From Acanthochlamys bracteata (Eukaryota; Streptophyta; Magnoliopsida; Pandanales; Velloziaceae), in the NCBI GenBank assembly GCA_019914995.1, contig CM034136.1:7451787-7515786 (forward strand): 64,000 nucleotides of DNA. The letters run 5' to 3'. Numbering within the stretch: the stretch's first letter is position 1; every line of letters begins with the position of its first letter. The notes under the pieces were generated by a model. The model had not been told where the DNA came from. It was given only the letters and a program-made list of their open reading frames with translations, and ran no database searches. The translations under genes were made by a program, and so were the position numbers. Below, piece by piece: positions 11,973 through 24,238 of the stretch.

Positions 11973-12783
11973 TCAAAGGTAGGGGTTAATGTGGGAAGTG
12001 TAGTCTCTGATACCTGCACCTTCCCATCCCATCCATTCTTCCCATAAATCCCAACTCGGATCATACATCTCTGAATCATCATAGCTCCATTCCGGCGACT
12101 GCTGCTTCTCTTCTTCGTCTTCTTCTGATGCACCACCACGTAATGCGCTCATCAGAATCTGCATTTTTTTTTTTTTTGGGTTCAATCAATCAATGGTCCG
12201 AATTTACCAGATAACAGGGGATCATAAAACATTGCATTTCCATAAACATTTGACCAATGTAAGATTTTGATCGCGAATATTATTGCTGAGATAGAATGAG
12301 AGGACTTGCATCATAAGCTTCATTGATTTGATGAAACTGAACACTGCAATTGCTCCCCTTACATACGTCAGGGTGATACTGCATCACAAAACATGATTCG
12401 ATTTCAGTCTTTTAACTTCAAATCCTTCAAAATTAACAAATATTTCATGGAAAAGTTTCGCATCATAAACAATCAAGAAAATACAAACGAAAAAGCACCA
12501 AATGAAAATTCTTTTGTCAAGTTGTAACCTGAAGAGCGAGTTTTCTGAAAGCTTTCTTGACTTCTTTCTCAGAAGCACCCGGTTCAATCCGCAGCGTTCT
12601 GTACTGCTCGTTCAAGCCGCTACCGCTTCTTCTTCCATATCCAGCAGCAACACAATTAACACTAAAGACATTATTCCTTTTCGATTTCTTCGATCCGTTA
12701 ACGTTTTCGTTCCCAATCACCCATGGTGAAGATGGAGAAGAGGAGCCGAATGATCCCACTGCAAAGCCCATCGACGCCGCCAT
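11973..12783 (-). CDS. J8: Chloroplast J-domain protein J8 (DJC22 type)
   Basis: Three exons (12783-12529, 12378-12310, 12158-11973) give 169 residues. A Ser/Asn-rich plastid transit peptide is followed by the J domain: [20 protein letters not shown], the HPD signature at about residues 87-89 at the start of exon 2, then FHQINEAYD. The C-terminus carries the J8 hallmark [21 protein letters not shown]-proteins stimulate the ATPase of stromal Hsp70. Arabidopsis J8 (At1g80920) supports photosynthetic complexes under stress. The second intron must use a GC donor (GAT|GCAAGT) for the frame to continue into ILMSALRGG. Possible light elements lie about 0.6-0.7 kb upstream. There is no glycine-rich or zinc-finger region, so it is a type III J-protein. 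Confidence 0.93.
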
Positions 12784-14745
12784 AGTTCTTGTTGATTTTC
12801 TTTAAAAAATTTAGAGACACTTTTTCTTCAAAAAAGTTGAATAGAGAGAACAAAGATTGAACAAATCTTTGCAAAGTTGTGATTTTTGTGCTTTGAATCA
12901 AAGTTTGTTAGCAGGCAAAGGAGAAGATTGGGAGTTGTTATCTTGGTTTGTTATATAAACAAAGGGAAGATGGGAAAAAAAAAACAAATAAGAAGAAGAA
13001 CAGAGATTGAAATTTTTTTGTTTTTTGAAAATCAATAATTGGGTGGTGCTTACATGGCACTGATTGACCTGGTCTCGACCTTATCTTCTTTCCTTTTTAT
13101 TTAAATTTTTTCTTAATCAAATAAAAATTCAGAAAAATAAGTCTTTTTTTTTTCTAAATTTTTCACACTTGAATGATTAATAAGCGTTGAATTACTTAAA
13201 TCACTCGCTAAACCAAAAGCAAAGTTATGTTTTTAGTCAATTCAACATGTTCCGCAAACCAAGAACAAATTAAAATTTTATATTATTTTCTGTTTAAAAA
13301 ATAATAATGGCTTTTTATTTAAACATTTGAGACACGTAACCTTCTGATAATGACAACTGTCAAATTTTTACCGGCTTTTAGTTGCGTGGTGGATAATTTT
13401 GTAAGTTTTTGGATAAGTCTGTTGAAGGCTTGCCACGTGGAGATTTATCCACAGAGATAGAGACAAATGAGGACCACTAGTTTATGGACACGTAGATGTA
13501 TCCCTAATCTTTATCCGGTTATGGAGAAGCAGTACTTAACGGTAAATTTTTAATTTTTTTTACTTGGATAAAAATAATGAATCTGCTAAAATGATTGTTA
13601 TTTATTAATAATAAAAAAAGTAGCGTAACGTGCATATGGAATTCTGGACAGAGTACGTATGAGGAAATGAGAGAAAAACTTTTATTTTTTAGGTGTTTTT
13701 GGTTAATCTTTTGAAATATTTTTAAAACTAATTTTACGTTTCTGAAAAATTTTTATAATAAAAAATTTTCTTAAATTTTAAAATAAAATAATATAGTTTG
13801 CATTAATTTTTATTATCATAAAAAAAGTCATTTAAAAAATTTTTAAATTAATTTTTCTTTTAAAAAATTTATTCAATAAATACATTCAAATGTTATCAAC
13901 TTTCAATACAAATTTTTATTCATATCTTATGAATGTGATTCTAAGTTGTGCCACTTAGGTTCGGAATGAGTTTCAATTCATCGAAAATTTACTTTTTTTT
14001 GGTCAAATTTAGAGTTCGAATAAGTTTATAAGTTTGAAGCTTGGAACAGCAATTTTGCATGGATTTTTATTTCTGTTTGAATTTATTCTCTTATTTTTAC
14101 GCTTTATGAGATAATTTTTTTTCTCAAACTTTCAATCCATTTTTACAAATAATTAAAACATAAAATTTAAATTCTATTTTTAATTTATTTAAAAAAATAA
14201 TTAAAATATAAAAATTAAATGTTATTTTCAATTCAGTTTTTAAAAAATTTTATTTTTTATTCTTTATTTTTGTGAAATTCAGTTATAGATATTTAATACG
14301 TCTTTATGTGATCTCGAATCCAAAGAAGGACCATAACTCATAACTTTCAAGTAACCTTCACTCAAAATTTCACTCATAATTTAATAATGTTTTTAGAAAA
14401 ATTATTTTAAATGATGGAATGCTCTAGTGCTTTTCATTTATAAGTTTTCTCCAAATTATAATTTTGTTAAAAATTTTACTTCGAGACTAACTTTTATATA
14501 CAACCAAACATAAAACTTATTTTATAAAATTCATTTTTAAATACAATCGACAAATCCAAGCCGTCGATGTCTTTCATTGCGGGTCTCCATTACTAAAAAT
14601 CTGCTGAAAGAAATAGTTCCAAAAAGCTTTTGATCATACATCGACAAAGAATAGTAAATTTTTAACTGTAATCATTTCATACATGGAATCTGGTGGCATA
14701 GAGATAGAACAAAAGTGGGACAAATTCTACTACAACGTTATAACT
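12784..14745. other. J8 upstream region and AT-rich repeat
   Basis: The J8 promoter side (to about 13650) contains G-box and I-box motifs, listed separately. From about 13690 to 14560 the sequence is extremely AT-rich with long A/T runs. It looks like one or more non-autonomous element relics; a stretch around 14190-14300 resembles 53600-53730. No gene is seen. Confidence 0.5.
13391..13516. promoter_or_regulatory. G-box flanked by four GGATAA (I-box-like) motifs
   Basis: A perfect palindromic G-box CCACGTGG at 13433-13440 is flanked by GGATAA at 13391 and 13411. The inverse form TTATCC follows at 13445 and 13511. G-box plus I-box (GATAA) pairs mark light-responsive promoters. It lies about 0.6-0.7 kb upstream of the J8 start. 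The motifs are seen; the role is inferred. Confidence 0.45.
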
Positions 14746-17700
14746 TCACTCAGATGCAGGATCTGGATCATTTGGTGAGGGCTGTGCAGCAGTGGCAGAA
14801 TCAGTGTTGATAGGTTTCTTGAACTGCACCAGAATCATGGTCATGTTGTCGCATCCTTCACCACCCGCAGTTGATGGCGCAAGGCATTTATCAAGCACCT
14901 TCTCACACACAGCTGATAGGCAAGTCTCCTGCATTCACTTTTTAAGTTTAAGAACTGAAAGCATTCAGGTTTTAATGAAGCTTATAACAAGGGCGCTTAA
15001 GGCCAACTCACAGCATTTATATGTTCATTGATAAAATCAACCAATTGCTGGCTTGACATACAATCCCTGCAAGAATAGAGCGCCTTACAAGTTATAATTG
15101 GGCATCAGAAATTGGCGTCATCCAAATGCCTAATGCAACTGAATACTACATACGGTAAGAATATAATATAAACTGGCATCTTATCCAAAACGATAACTAG
15201 ATCCATTTACGCATGATATTCTCTCCACCTTAGTTGAACCGATAACAGAATTATGGAACTAAATGTGACAAGATGAGCATTATTCTAAAGTCAAATTACA
15301 TGCTACTAGGAATGAACCGTACAAATGATAAAGCAAGAAATGGTAGATTTGCAGTAGTGCCCATGGTGGAATAGAAGGTTAAAAGGAAATACAAATAGTC
15401 AATAACTCGGATGTCTCTAGATGGTCCATAAAACCCAATTCATTAGAACTCATCGGTACATAAGAGCAGACTTTAAAAGTCCACCTCCAAACAGCCAAAG
15501 AATTCCTATTACCAGGTGTTGTAATTGAGATGGTCATTATTAATGTTGAAGCATTGGTCAGTTCTAAAATGCTTCTACCTTAATTTTGTGGTAAAACTGT
15601 AAAAGGGCATGCAATATTGTCTTTAGTGACAATCATTTTTTACAAGAGATGCTGCGATGAACTTCCATCAACTTAGGAGATAAGCAGGTAGTAAATTTAC
15701 CAGATGCCGTCACATGCAATAACGATAAAGTCGTCATCTTCAGAAAGGTCCACCTAGCAGGCAATCAAAACCACATCAGCATTTCCTTATCATAAAAAAG
15801 GAAACGCCTTTTATTTTAAGAGATCACACGCAGAGAGAAAGCTAAAAAACTTACAACATTTATGTCAGGGTTGGCTGTCACAATTTGCTTTTCTGCTGGT
15901 AAAAATTTGTTCTGCTTAAACTCCACATCACCTGCAATAGGTATGGTTAGTAATAGTCATAAATCATACTTGCAAACTAAATTTGGTGGAGGCTACCAAT
16001 TGCCCTGGCAAGGTTTAAACTTCCATTGACTCGCCCAGCAATGATGAAACCTCCAGCTTTCAAGATTCTGTCTCTCTCATCCTCGAGCTCTGGTTTATGA
16101 TCTCTGGACAAATTGTACGCCTGTAATTCAACATATAAAAGAACAGGCATGGCTCATATATTTCACTCTTTGGCTCCAAAATAAGGTGCACAGGTTGACG
16201 GAGAGGCTGCCATAAATTCATACCTGACCCTTCCTTGAAATGACACAACGAGAATCTCCAGCATTTGCAACAATGATTTGATTATTCCTAATGACTGCCA
16301 CACAAGCTGTGCTTCCAGATGTTGGTCCAGCAAAATCTGAATGAGGACCCTGCTTAAATTTCATAAAATCAGTTGGACCACAACATTAACTCCATCAGAT
16401 GTTTGCTGGATATTCTTTTCCGTGTCTCCAATACTGTGATCTACTTAAAAAATGAGATTATATCTAACTAATTGCCTCACTGCAGATGCCTCATACTAAA
16501 GATTAGAAAAACAGTCCTAAAGCCTCTTCCTTGCAGAAATAATGTAACAATTAAGCCAGAAGTCCTTCTCATATTTGGCTGAATAACACGAGCAATGGTG
16601 TTATTCTGCATTATGACCACATAAGATGCTTGCATGTTACTTCTATTTAAGGCTTCAGGCTCACAATCCAGAAACATATTATAACCTCCTCAAGCATCTT
16701 TTTAGCTTTGCGATTGTATGTGTATATAGCTCTTCTATCCTTTACATATAAAGGTGAAGTTTATTAAGTCATCAATATTCAAAACAGTTGGATAAGAGAC
16801 AAAATGTTACCTCCTCGAAAGCCCAGTCATCCTGCTGGTCATGTGAATCGCTGCCCTTTGGAGACCATATTAATCCTTCTATCATGCCAGTAAATTTGTT
16901 AATTTTATCACCCAGAGCAGCTAATTCCCTCCAACCCCTCTGTCCTTTCATCATCTCGTCCATTCTGAGCAATGTGGTAAACTAGTAGTTGGTTAACTTC
17001 TTCACTCGAGAGAAACTGTTACCAGTACAATTATTGTATATCAAGTTAAACCTGAAGAAGGCTTTCTGAACGGACGAGCCTAAATCACCAGCAGAAGACG
17101 CTTCATTCTTGAGTACCTGTGCGTGCAAGTACTTTGCACAGAACTTGGAGACGACTTTTCCTGAAATGGTGACAAATTTTTACTCAAAATCTACAAGCAT
17201 ACATGAGTAGAGCATGTTTCTAAAGAGGGCATAGTAAACCTTCTATCCTAGAAGGAATACTCTATGGAAAATGATAAAACATGATAGCACATTTGTCAAG
17301 TTCCATTGATAAATCAATCCTTCAGGACTTCATAGCGTCTCTGATAGCTGAGTTTAAACTTTTCTGAAATAGATTGGTGAACAATAACATATGCAATCTT
17401 AATTTAGTAACATTCATGGAGAATTCCTAGTGGCAATATTCTTGGTGGAAAAATCGGTACACAAAGTTTGTAATAAGTGCAAACATGAGTAGAATGTCAA
17501 AAGAACCAAACAAAGAGGAAGTAAAACATATAACACGACATTCACAATCGCAAAGGACTTTGATGTTACCAGCCTACCTCCATGCCCATCATAGACACCA
17601 AAAAATGATGTCCGCTCATCAAGATCCAGTAGTGCAGCGTGCTAAAAAACAAGATGCATCAGTCTAAGCAGTTTGTAAAATATTATTCATTCAAGGTGCA

Positions 17701-17958
17701 GAATCTATAGATGAATACAAGCTGGAATTGCTAATATGATAGTTAAAGAATACATTGCGGATGAAAGTAGCATGCAAAGAGATCTATCTAATGTAAATGT
17801 TTTACATCAAATAAGCTTCACCAGTTTCTTCAGATACTTACTGCATCTTCCATTGTGGTCCGCCATCCTTGCATAGAAGATAAACCATATCTAAGCCTTG
17901 AGTTCTCTCCATCTTCTGAAAATTTCTCGGTTTTTGGAGTGCTAAGATATATTCCCAT
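14746..17958 (-). CDS. Protein phosphatase 2C, clade of Arabidopsis PP2C60/PP2C21
   Basis: Ten coding exons (17958-17842, 17641-17578, 17160-17052, 16964-16811, 16349-16224, 16120-15997, 15931-15855, 15753-15701, 15066-15012, 14928-14746) give 353 residues. The N-terminus [12 protein letters not shown] has Gly2, so N-myristoylation is possible. Metal-binding motifs are present: MEDAH (E36, D37), VYDGHGG (D57), DGIWD (D272, D276) and GCDNMT (D320). A clade-typical insert ([19 protein letters not shown], then WSPKGSD) precedes [15 protein letters not shown]. This is a Mg/Mn-dependent Ser/Thr phosphatase; its closest relatives I recall are At4g31860 and At2g25070, not the ABA co-receptor clade. 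A leader exon near 19569-19620 and an intron of about 1.6 kb (19568-17992) precede the start codon. Confidence 0.93.
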
Positions 17959-19630
17959 TGTGTCCAATCAACCTTAAATGATGGATTAAAGCTGAAACAT
18001 TTAACATCATATGTGATACATCAACAGCTTGACATACAACAGATAAAATCAATCATAAAAGTCAGAACTTTATCAAATGGTCTATTTGCTATCAAGCAAA
18101 TCAGATTGCAACTACATTCACTATTGGCTGTTTACAGAAGTTTCTAGAAACAGAACTGTGAATATGAATACACTAGTGCCTAACCAAATAAACACGTTTA
18201 ACAAGAGAAACCGAAAAATCATCTAAAAACAGGAGTCAGGATATGAACAAACAAAAAACTAGGGAATTGGGAACTATCCATAATCGTATAAGTGTACTTA
18301 GAAACTAGAAATTAGCTTAGACAAGACATCAGCTTGTGCCTAGGACAAGTCACCGATTGTTGAAGCCATGAGGCATGTCAAACTTAGAAGCTAGTTTAGA
18401 CAAGACATTAAAAATGTTATTTTTACTACTATTATGGTTGACTCACATTCCTGAGATATACATAGGGAAAGCATCTTCATATTGGGAGCAATGGATTTGA
18501 TATGAAACATAGAATTAAGATAGGTAGCAAAGAGACCTAAGAAATGAGATTTCAGGAGAGAATCTCAAAGAAATAATGTGGAATTTGTAATGCAGGCAGT
18601 ATGCGCACCAACCGCATAGTCTTGAACCTGAGAAGCAAAGAAGACCTTAGTTACAAAAATGCTGGCAGAGAAAAGTTCCTTTAGGCTTAATACAGAAGAA
18701 AATCACCTTAACTGCATAAACCAGCAGCACATTATGTATCTCGACGGTATTCCCAAGTAACAAGAAACCAAATGCTACCAGCAGCATGGAAAACTAATCT
18801 AACAAAAAATCTGTCCAAGGGACTAAACCCGGCTTTATATTGGAGCCTTAAGACATGGTATAAGACGACAGGTATTGATGTGGTACCTTCGTGTAATTTA
18901 GCTTCCTGATGCCCTCCAGAAAAATTCAAACATCCAACAATAATATGCCCAACATGGTTTGGTTTAAGGATATGGCACACAACTCTATAGCAATCCAATT
19001 TTTAAATCTCCTACCGGAAACATAAGCTTTGCTCTTGAGGACCACAAGATCCTGAGTTCAGAAGGTATGATTACGTTCTTCCTAATAATCAAGGTGACAT
19101 GATCCTAGCAATTTCCATTTGTAGCGTAGAACAAAACTGATGACGGACTGATTACCTACTTAAGCTTCTGCTAGCAATTGAAATCAAGCTTCAACAAGAT
19201 ATTTTAGAATTCCATTTCAAATACGGAACAAAAAAAGATTCCAAACAAGTGTTGTTTAAATTTTTTAAAAAAAATTCCTTTAACATATCAAGTGAGAAAT
19301 CATACTCAAAAGATCTCAAAATCCAAACTCACAAGAAAATTTCTCGATAATCTAGATTCATGAGACCATCAAAGAAATTCTAACTTATGGGGGTAAAAAC
19401 ACAAACTGCAATTCTCCTAAAGGCACACAGGCATCTAAAAACCAAAATTTCAGCTAAAATTTTCCGAAAACAACAAGAAATCAGCATCGGTCAACTAACA
19501 ACAGACAAAATATTCGTACAGAAACCAGATTAGAAAAAAAGAAACTACGAGGAAGACGAAGAACTCACCAAGAAATCGTTCAGAGTAAAGAAATCGAATA
19601 GAAAATGTCAAGATTGGAAACAGAAGACTT
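17959..19630 (-). other. Probable 5' UTR and leader intron of the PP2C gene
   Basis: On the minus strand a good donor (TTG|GTGAGT at 19568) and acceptor (TTTCAG ending at 17992) bound an intron of about 1.58 kb, just ahead of the start exon. No coding sequence is recognised inside. Two partly repeated stretches (AGACAAGACAT near 18319 and 18400) are the only structure noticed. Transcript evidence would be needed to fix the ends. Confidence 0.5.
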
Positions 19631-20046
19631 TGTTCTTGTTGATTCTTTCTTCTTTACTTGCTATGACAAGTCTTTGTGCTTACGCGTTATTAATTTTTCT
19701 ATTTATTTTTCACGTAAAAAATTATTCTTTCATGATTAGTTGTTGTTGTAGTTCACACTCTACGGAGACCGACTTTCCCTGTCCGATATTTATCGGAAAC
19801 GGGTCTGAACAAAATGGGCGAAGCACGCAAGCCCAGAAAAACATATTTACTAGTGCAAAAGCTATTAATTAAGGACCGTTTTGGAAAAACACTTTTCCAA
19901 TACATGTTTCTTTCGATCGAAATAAATAAATATTCAGCACTCAGAAAATTGTTGAAAGAAGAGTTGTATAGATTTGGGGGAGAATAGAAGAAGAAGCTTG
20001 AATCAATCAATTGAATTAGGGGAAGGAGAAATTGAACCGAGTAGTA

Positions 20047-20990
20047 ATGGCGTCAGAGCGTTGCTGCACGTTCTTGGAAGTCATCTTCGCAATTCTTCTT
20101 CCGCCTCTCGGTGTCTTCCTTCGCTACGGCTGCTGCAGTGTATGATTTTATATCCATCCCCTAAAAAATTCCGTCTCGAAATTCTTTTTTTCTCGCTGAA
20201 TCATTATTCATATTGCTGTCGGGAATTTGTTTCTGGAATCGCTTATTGGAATAGCGTAGTAGGATTTTTCGATCTTTGACTTAAGCAATTTTAATTTTCG
20301 CTAGTGCCAAATCATGTTATCGCAAGTTTAAATCTTATTCAATTCTCTGCCTTCATTCAACGAATTTGAAAAAAAATTTGCCTTTTAGAAATTTCTTAGA
20401 TGCTGATTGTTTAGGTAATCGTACGACTGTAAATCAATGGAGTTTACCGTTAGTCTAGATTGTAGCAAGGGTTTGGTAAAATCGATAGCTTTAAAATTTT
20501 AGCTAGCTTTGTAGAACTTTAAAATTTTAGCGCCTTTTAGAAAGATTAAAAAGTCTATTCAAGAATTTTATCAATAATGTATAAGAATAAACAAAGAGAT
20601 ATTATAGTCACTTCCCTAAGAATGTATGTAGCTTTCCATCACAATCTGAGATCAAGTTCCATTTCCTCGCATTCTATTTCTTCTAATCATGCAAACTTCA
20701 AGTTCACATTTTTGCTTTGAGGTAGAATTTCTCAGAAATGTTGTGAAAGTGCTAATGTGCTATCTTGGGTATAGGAGTTTTTCTGAATTATATGTATTGT
20801 TGTGCTTGTAGATTGGTTTTTTATCAAGTTTTGACTTTGACTTCACGTGGCTTGACAGTTGGAGTTCTGCCTCTGCCTCTTGCTTACTTTCCTTGGTTAC
20901 ATTCCTGGCATTGTCTATGCTATTTATGTACTCGTTGCTGTAGATACTGACCGCTATCGGAGGGATTTCTACGAGCCTGTTTTAGCTTAA
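20047..20990 (+). CDS. RCI2/PMP3-family membrane peptide, C-terminally extended form
   Basis: Two exons (20047-20139, 20859-20990) encode 74 residues. Two hydrophobic helices are plain: FLEVIFAILLPPLGVFLRYG and CLLLTFLGYIPGIVYAIYVL. The conserved PPLGVFLR and GYIPGI(V)YA motifs define the Pmp3 family (RCI2/LTI6). After the second helix a charged tail (AVDTDRYRRDFYEPVLA) follows, as in the extended subgroup like At2g24040. These peptides sit in the plasma membrane and help maintain membrane potential and ion balance under cold and salt. The frame continues exactly across the intron (Ser then LEFC). The acceptor side contains a CACGTG hexamer just upstream, probably by chance. The promoter faces that of the PP2C gene. 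Confidence 0.93.
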
Positions 20991-22288
20991 GGGGGTTTGA
21001 AACCTTTACCCATGGTCTAACTGTGTCAATGTAACTTTGTTGAGTGCTGGACCACTGATTATCATAGCATGTTAACAATTGTTCCTGGAAAGTGATTCTA
21101 TGAACATAAGTATCAATTTAATCTTTTGTATACTGTTCATCCCACTAACATTGATGTATATTGATTGAGTCATTTTCTTCCCATGTAAGGTAACTTGGAA
21201 GCATTCTATTAATTTGCAGGTGTTTCAGCTAGCTACATCTGTTGTTTTATTCTCCAATTCATGTGTGCATATCCCTGTTCTAAAATGGTAGCACACCTAA
21301 GGGGCTGTTCACTTGCATGTAAGTGAAAGAAATATTTGGCTGAAAGTGTTAGGAAAGTGAGTTATGGCAAGTGAGAGAAGTTATAGTTTTCACTTGTATC
21401 GACGAAGGTGATTTCGATTAGAAATCACTATATTTCATTTGAAAATCCATAGAAAAATATTTTAAAGAGAAGAGCTTCATACAAGTGATAGGGCCCTAAA
21501 GTGTTTGATCATTCTGAGCAAAACTTACTAACACCAGATTGATTTTTTGTACCAGCTTTTAATTTCCTGTTCAACTTGTGGCATGGTTTCAATAACCTGT
21601 TCAGCGTTTGATGGCTTTCTTGTTCTTACCTTGGTCACTTATAGTTGTGGAAATGTATGGGAATTCGTGAAGTTGCATCATGAAAATCATGGGTTAGAGC
21701 GTTACCAGGAAATGATTCCTGGAACAATGTGACGGTTTCTATAGCATTGTTCATCAAACATTTGAACTCATCCAGCAAAACTTTGCGGCATGTTCTCGTT
21801 TGCAGTTCTGTATCTTTATGTTTTTCTGCACGTCACAGGTGTGGTATTGAGTTTATATTGAGTTTATGTTCAATGACATGAAAGTGAGTTTTATAAAAAT
21901 GAATTTCGTAAAAATTCGATTAAAGTGACAATTTGGTCGAAATAAAATTCGGAATGATAATTGAAACACATTAAGCTTTTTAAAATTTTTTGGTAGAAGT
22001 AGAGTTCTATATTTTGGAGTGGGAATTGTGATGAAAAAGGTGTCAAACTAAAAATTTTGAAGAAGAAAGTAGAGTTTGGTGTACTAACTGAAACTAAAAA
22101 TTTTACCAACACAGCAAAATCCCAGTTTTCACGCGAATACATAAATTAATGGCCTGATATTGACAATGCGAATACCTCAATTTGTACAAAAATAATATTA
22201 GTGGCCTCAATCACAAAATTAACATAAGTTATCTTTCTTATGGTCTCTTCCTTCTGTGTTTCTCTGATCCACAAAGCAAAACGCATCC
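20991..22288. other. Intergenic region with MITE candidate and AT-rich relic
   Basis: This is 1.3 kb between the RCI2 gene and the F-box gene. It holds an inverted-terminal-repeat element candidate (21301-21496) and an AT-rich relic from about 21872 to 22135. The start of the relic resembles 11383-11422. No gene is seen. Confidence 0.45.
21301..21496. mobile_element. Candidate MITE of about 196 bp
   Basis: The left end GGGGCTGTTCACTTGCATG matches the reverse complement of the right end, GGGCCCTATCACTTGTATG, at about 14 of 19 positions. CTAA occurs directly outside the left end and, depending on the exact boundary, also at the right. The size and the absence of coding capacity fit a non-autonomous DNA transposon, perhaps hAT-like. 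The family is not identified. Confidence 0.45.
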
Positions 22289-24238
22289 ATGGATCCCGAA
22301 GAAACCAATACCGATCCCGTCCACGTGGAGTCACGCGATTGGTCGGAATTGACGTTAGTTTGCCTTCTCAACGTGTTTCGGCGGCTCAGTTTACGAGACC
22401 GATGGGCCGGAGCGATGAGAGTCTGCCGGGCCTGGCGTGACACAGCCCGTGACTCGTCCTTGTTCGACTCGCTCGATCTCGAACCTTATTTCGAGTCAAG
22501 CGGGCCTGACTCGGCTGCGTGGTGGACTCCGGCGTTTGAACGCCGAGTCGACTACGTTTTACGTTCTGCAGCCGTGTGGTGTGATGGATCGCTCAGGGAA
22601 GTCCGTGTTCGTCACTGCTCTGATCGATCGCTCGAGTTTCTTGCACAGAGGTAATCAAGAGTTGAATATATTTTTTTAAATCATTTCATGGCTATTTGTT
22701 GTGATCTGTAATTAGGCCGGTAACATTTTCGATATAGTGAGGTTAATTTGCGTTAATATGTGTTTGTAATTTGGGGATGAACCGATGAAGTGAAGATAAA
22801 ATGTCTCATTCAGACTGCTTGAGTTCGAATTGAAGTTTCTCATATGAAGTGGATCGGAGTATAAGTTCTTGCCTTGTTCTGTAGCATATGAAATTGCACT
22901 AACTTGATTCCGTAGTTGAGAACAATTTATAAGAATAGTATAATTTGGGTTTCATTGTCTTCTGGAGGCAGACGATTTACTTTCCTTTTAATTGATGAGA
23001 TGTCTTTTAGCAGCATGTGTTGGAAGTTTGTATCATCATTTACAATTGATACAAGTGAGTCGAACTATTTCAGATAGGGCAGCAAGGTAGATGTAATTTG
23101 TTGAGATAAATGCTTAGCATGACATGGAAGCTTGGATAAGACTAATAAATCAGGAATCTCTGTTTTCTATTTTTTATAAGGCTTCACATTACAGGTGTCA
23201 TATTGGAGGCATTTGTTTATGCATTTTAATGATCTTAAACATAAGGCTCGAAATTGAGGTGATTGCTTAAAAAGTTTAGAAATGCTGATGCTAATAACTG
23301 ATATTGATGCTTGACCCCAATGACACATGTATATTGATTATTTGGATTTGAGGACTTGAAGGTTAGGTAAAGAAAAGGGCGAAGAACTTAGTAGTATGGT
23401 TGACATTGAGGTAAAGGAGACATGATCATGCAATGTTGAAAAGTCGAAGTGTATTCTGCTTCTGTAAATGAAATTCGGTATCTGTGGTAGACAACTTGTT
23501 GCATGCTGATTTATGCTAAAGACTGATGGCTCTACTTTGAACATGTTTGCCAATCATGGAGAATCATTACAAAGTCATGCTGGTGTAAATGGCTGCTGAG
23601 TTAAACATGAGTATGTGTGTGCTTGGCATAGTCTTCTTAACTGCATTGGGATTTTGTCTTTTAGGTGTCCAAATATACAAATACTTTCCATTAAGAGCTC
23701 CCGACATGTTACTGATGTATCACTGATAAGAGTTGCACTGGCATGCAAGATGCTTACTGAGTTGGACATAAGCTTCTGCTACGAAGTATCTCACAAGTCA
23801 CTTGAAGCGATTGGCAATAGCTGTCCAAACCTGAATGTTCTTCGAAGAAACCTGATGAATTGGCTTGACCCTTCACAACATGCAGGAATTGTTCCTCAAG
23901 ATTATTTGAATGCCCTGCCTCAAGATGGAGATGTGGAGGCTGCTACTATTGGAAGATCTATGCCTAAACTGAAACATCTCGAACTCCGCTTCTCCAAATT
24001 GTCCATGAATGGACTTATTCTGGTATGCGAGGGATGCCAGGAGTTGGAAGTTTTAGATCTCTTTGGGTGTGCAAACTTGACGAGCAGGGCAATCGAGCAA
24101 GCTTCTGCCAATCTGAAAAATCTGAAATCGCTCACTAGACCAAACTTCTACATCCCGAGATCAGTCTTTCATGCTGAGAGATACGGTCATTGGAGGCTCT
24201 ATGATGAAAGATTCCAGACCAATGTTTTCCAGATATGA
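22289..24238 (+). CDS. SKIP1: F-box/LRR protein, SKIP1-like SCF adaptor
   Basis: Two exons (22289-22650, 23665-24238) give 311 residues, with a 1-kb intron splitting an Arg codon. The F-box is at about residues 13-50 (DWSELTLVCLLNVFRRLSLR, then AMRVCRAWRDTA). It is followed by a WWTPAFERRVDYVLRSA block typical of the SKIP1/FBW2 group, and then by leucine-rich repeats (CPNIQILSIKSSRHVTDVSL, LTELDISFCYEVSHKSLEAI, LKHLELRFSKLSMNGLILVC, LEVLDLFGCANLTSRAIE). SKIP1 (At5g57900) binds the ASK adaptor of the SCF E3 ubiquitin ligase; substrates are unknown here. The length agrees with Arabidopsis SKIP1 (about 300). The C-terminal 30 residues are divergent. Confidence 0.9.
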
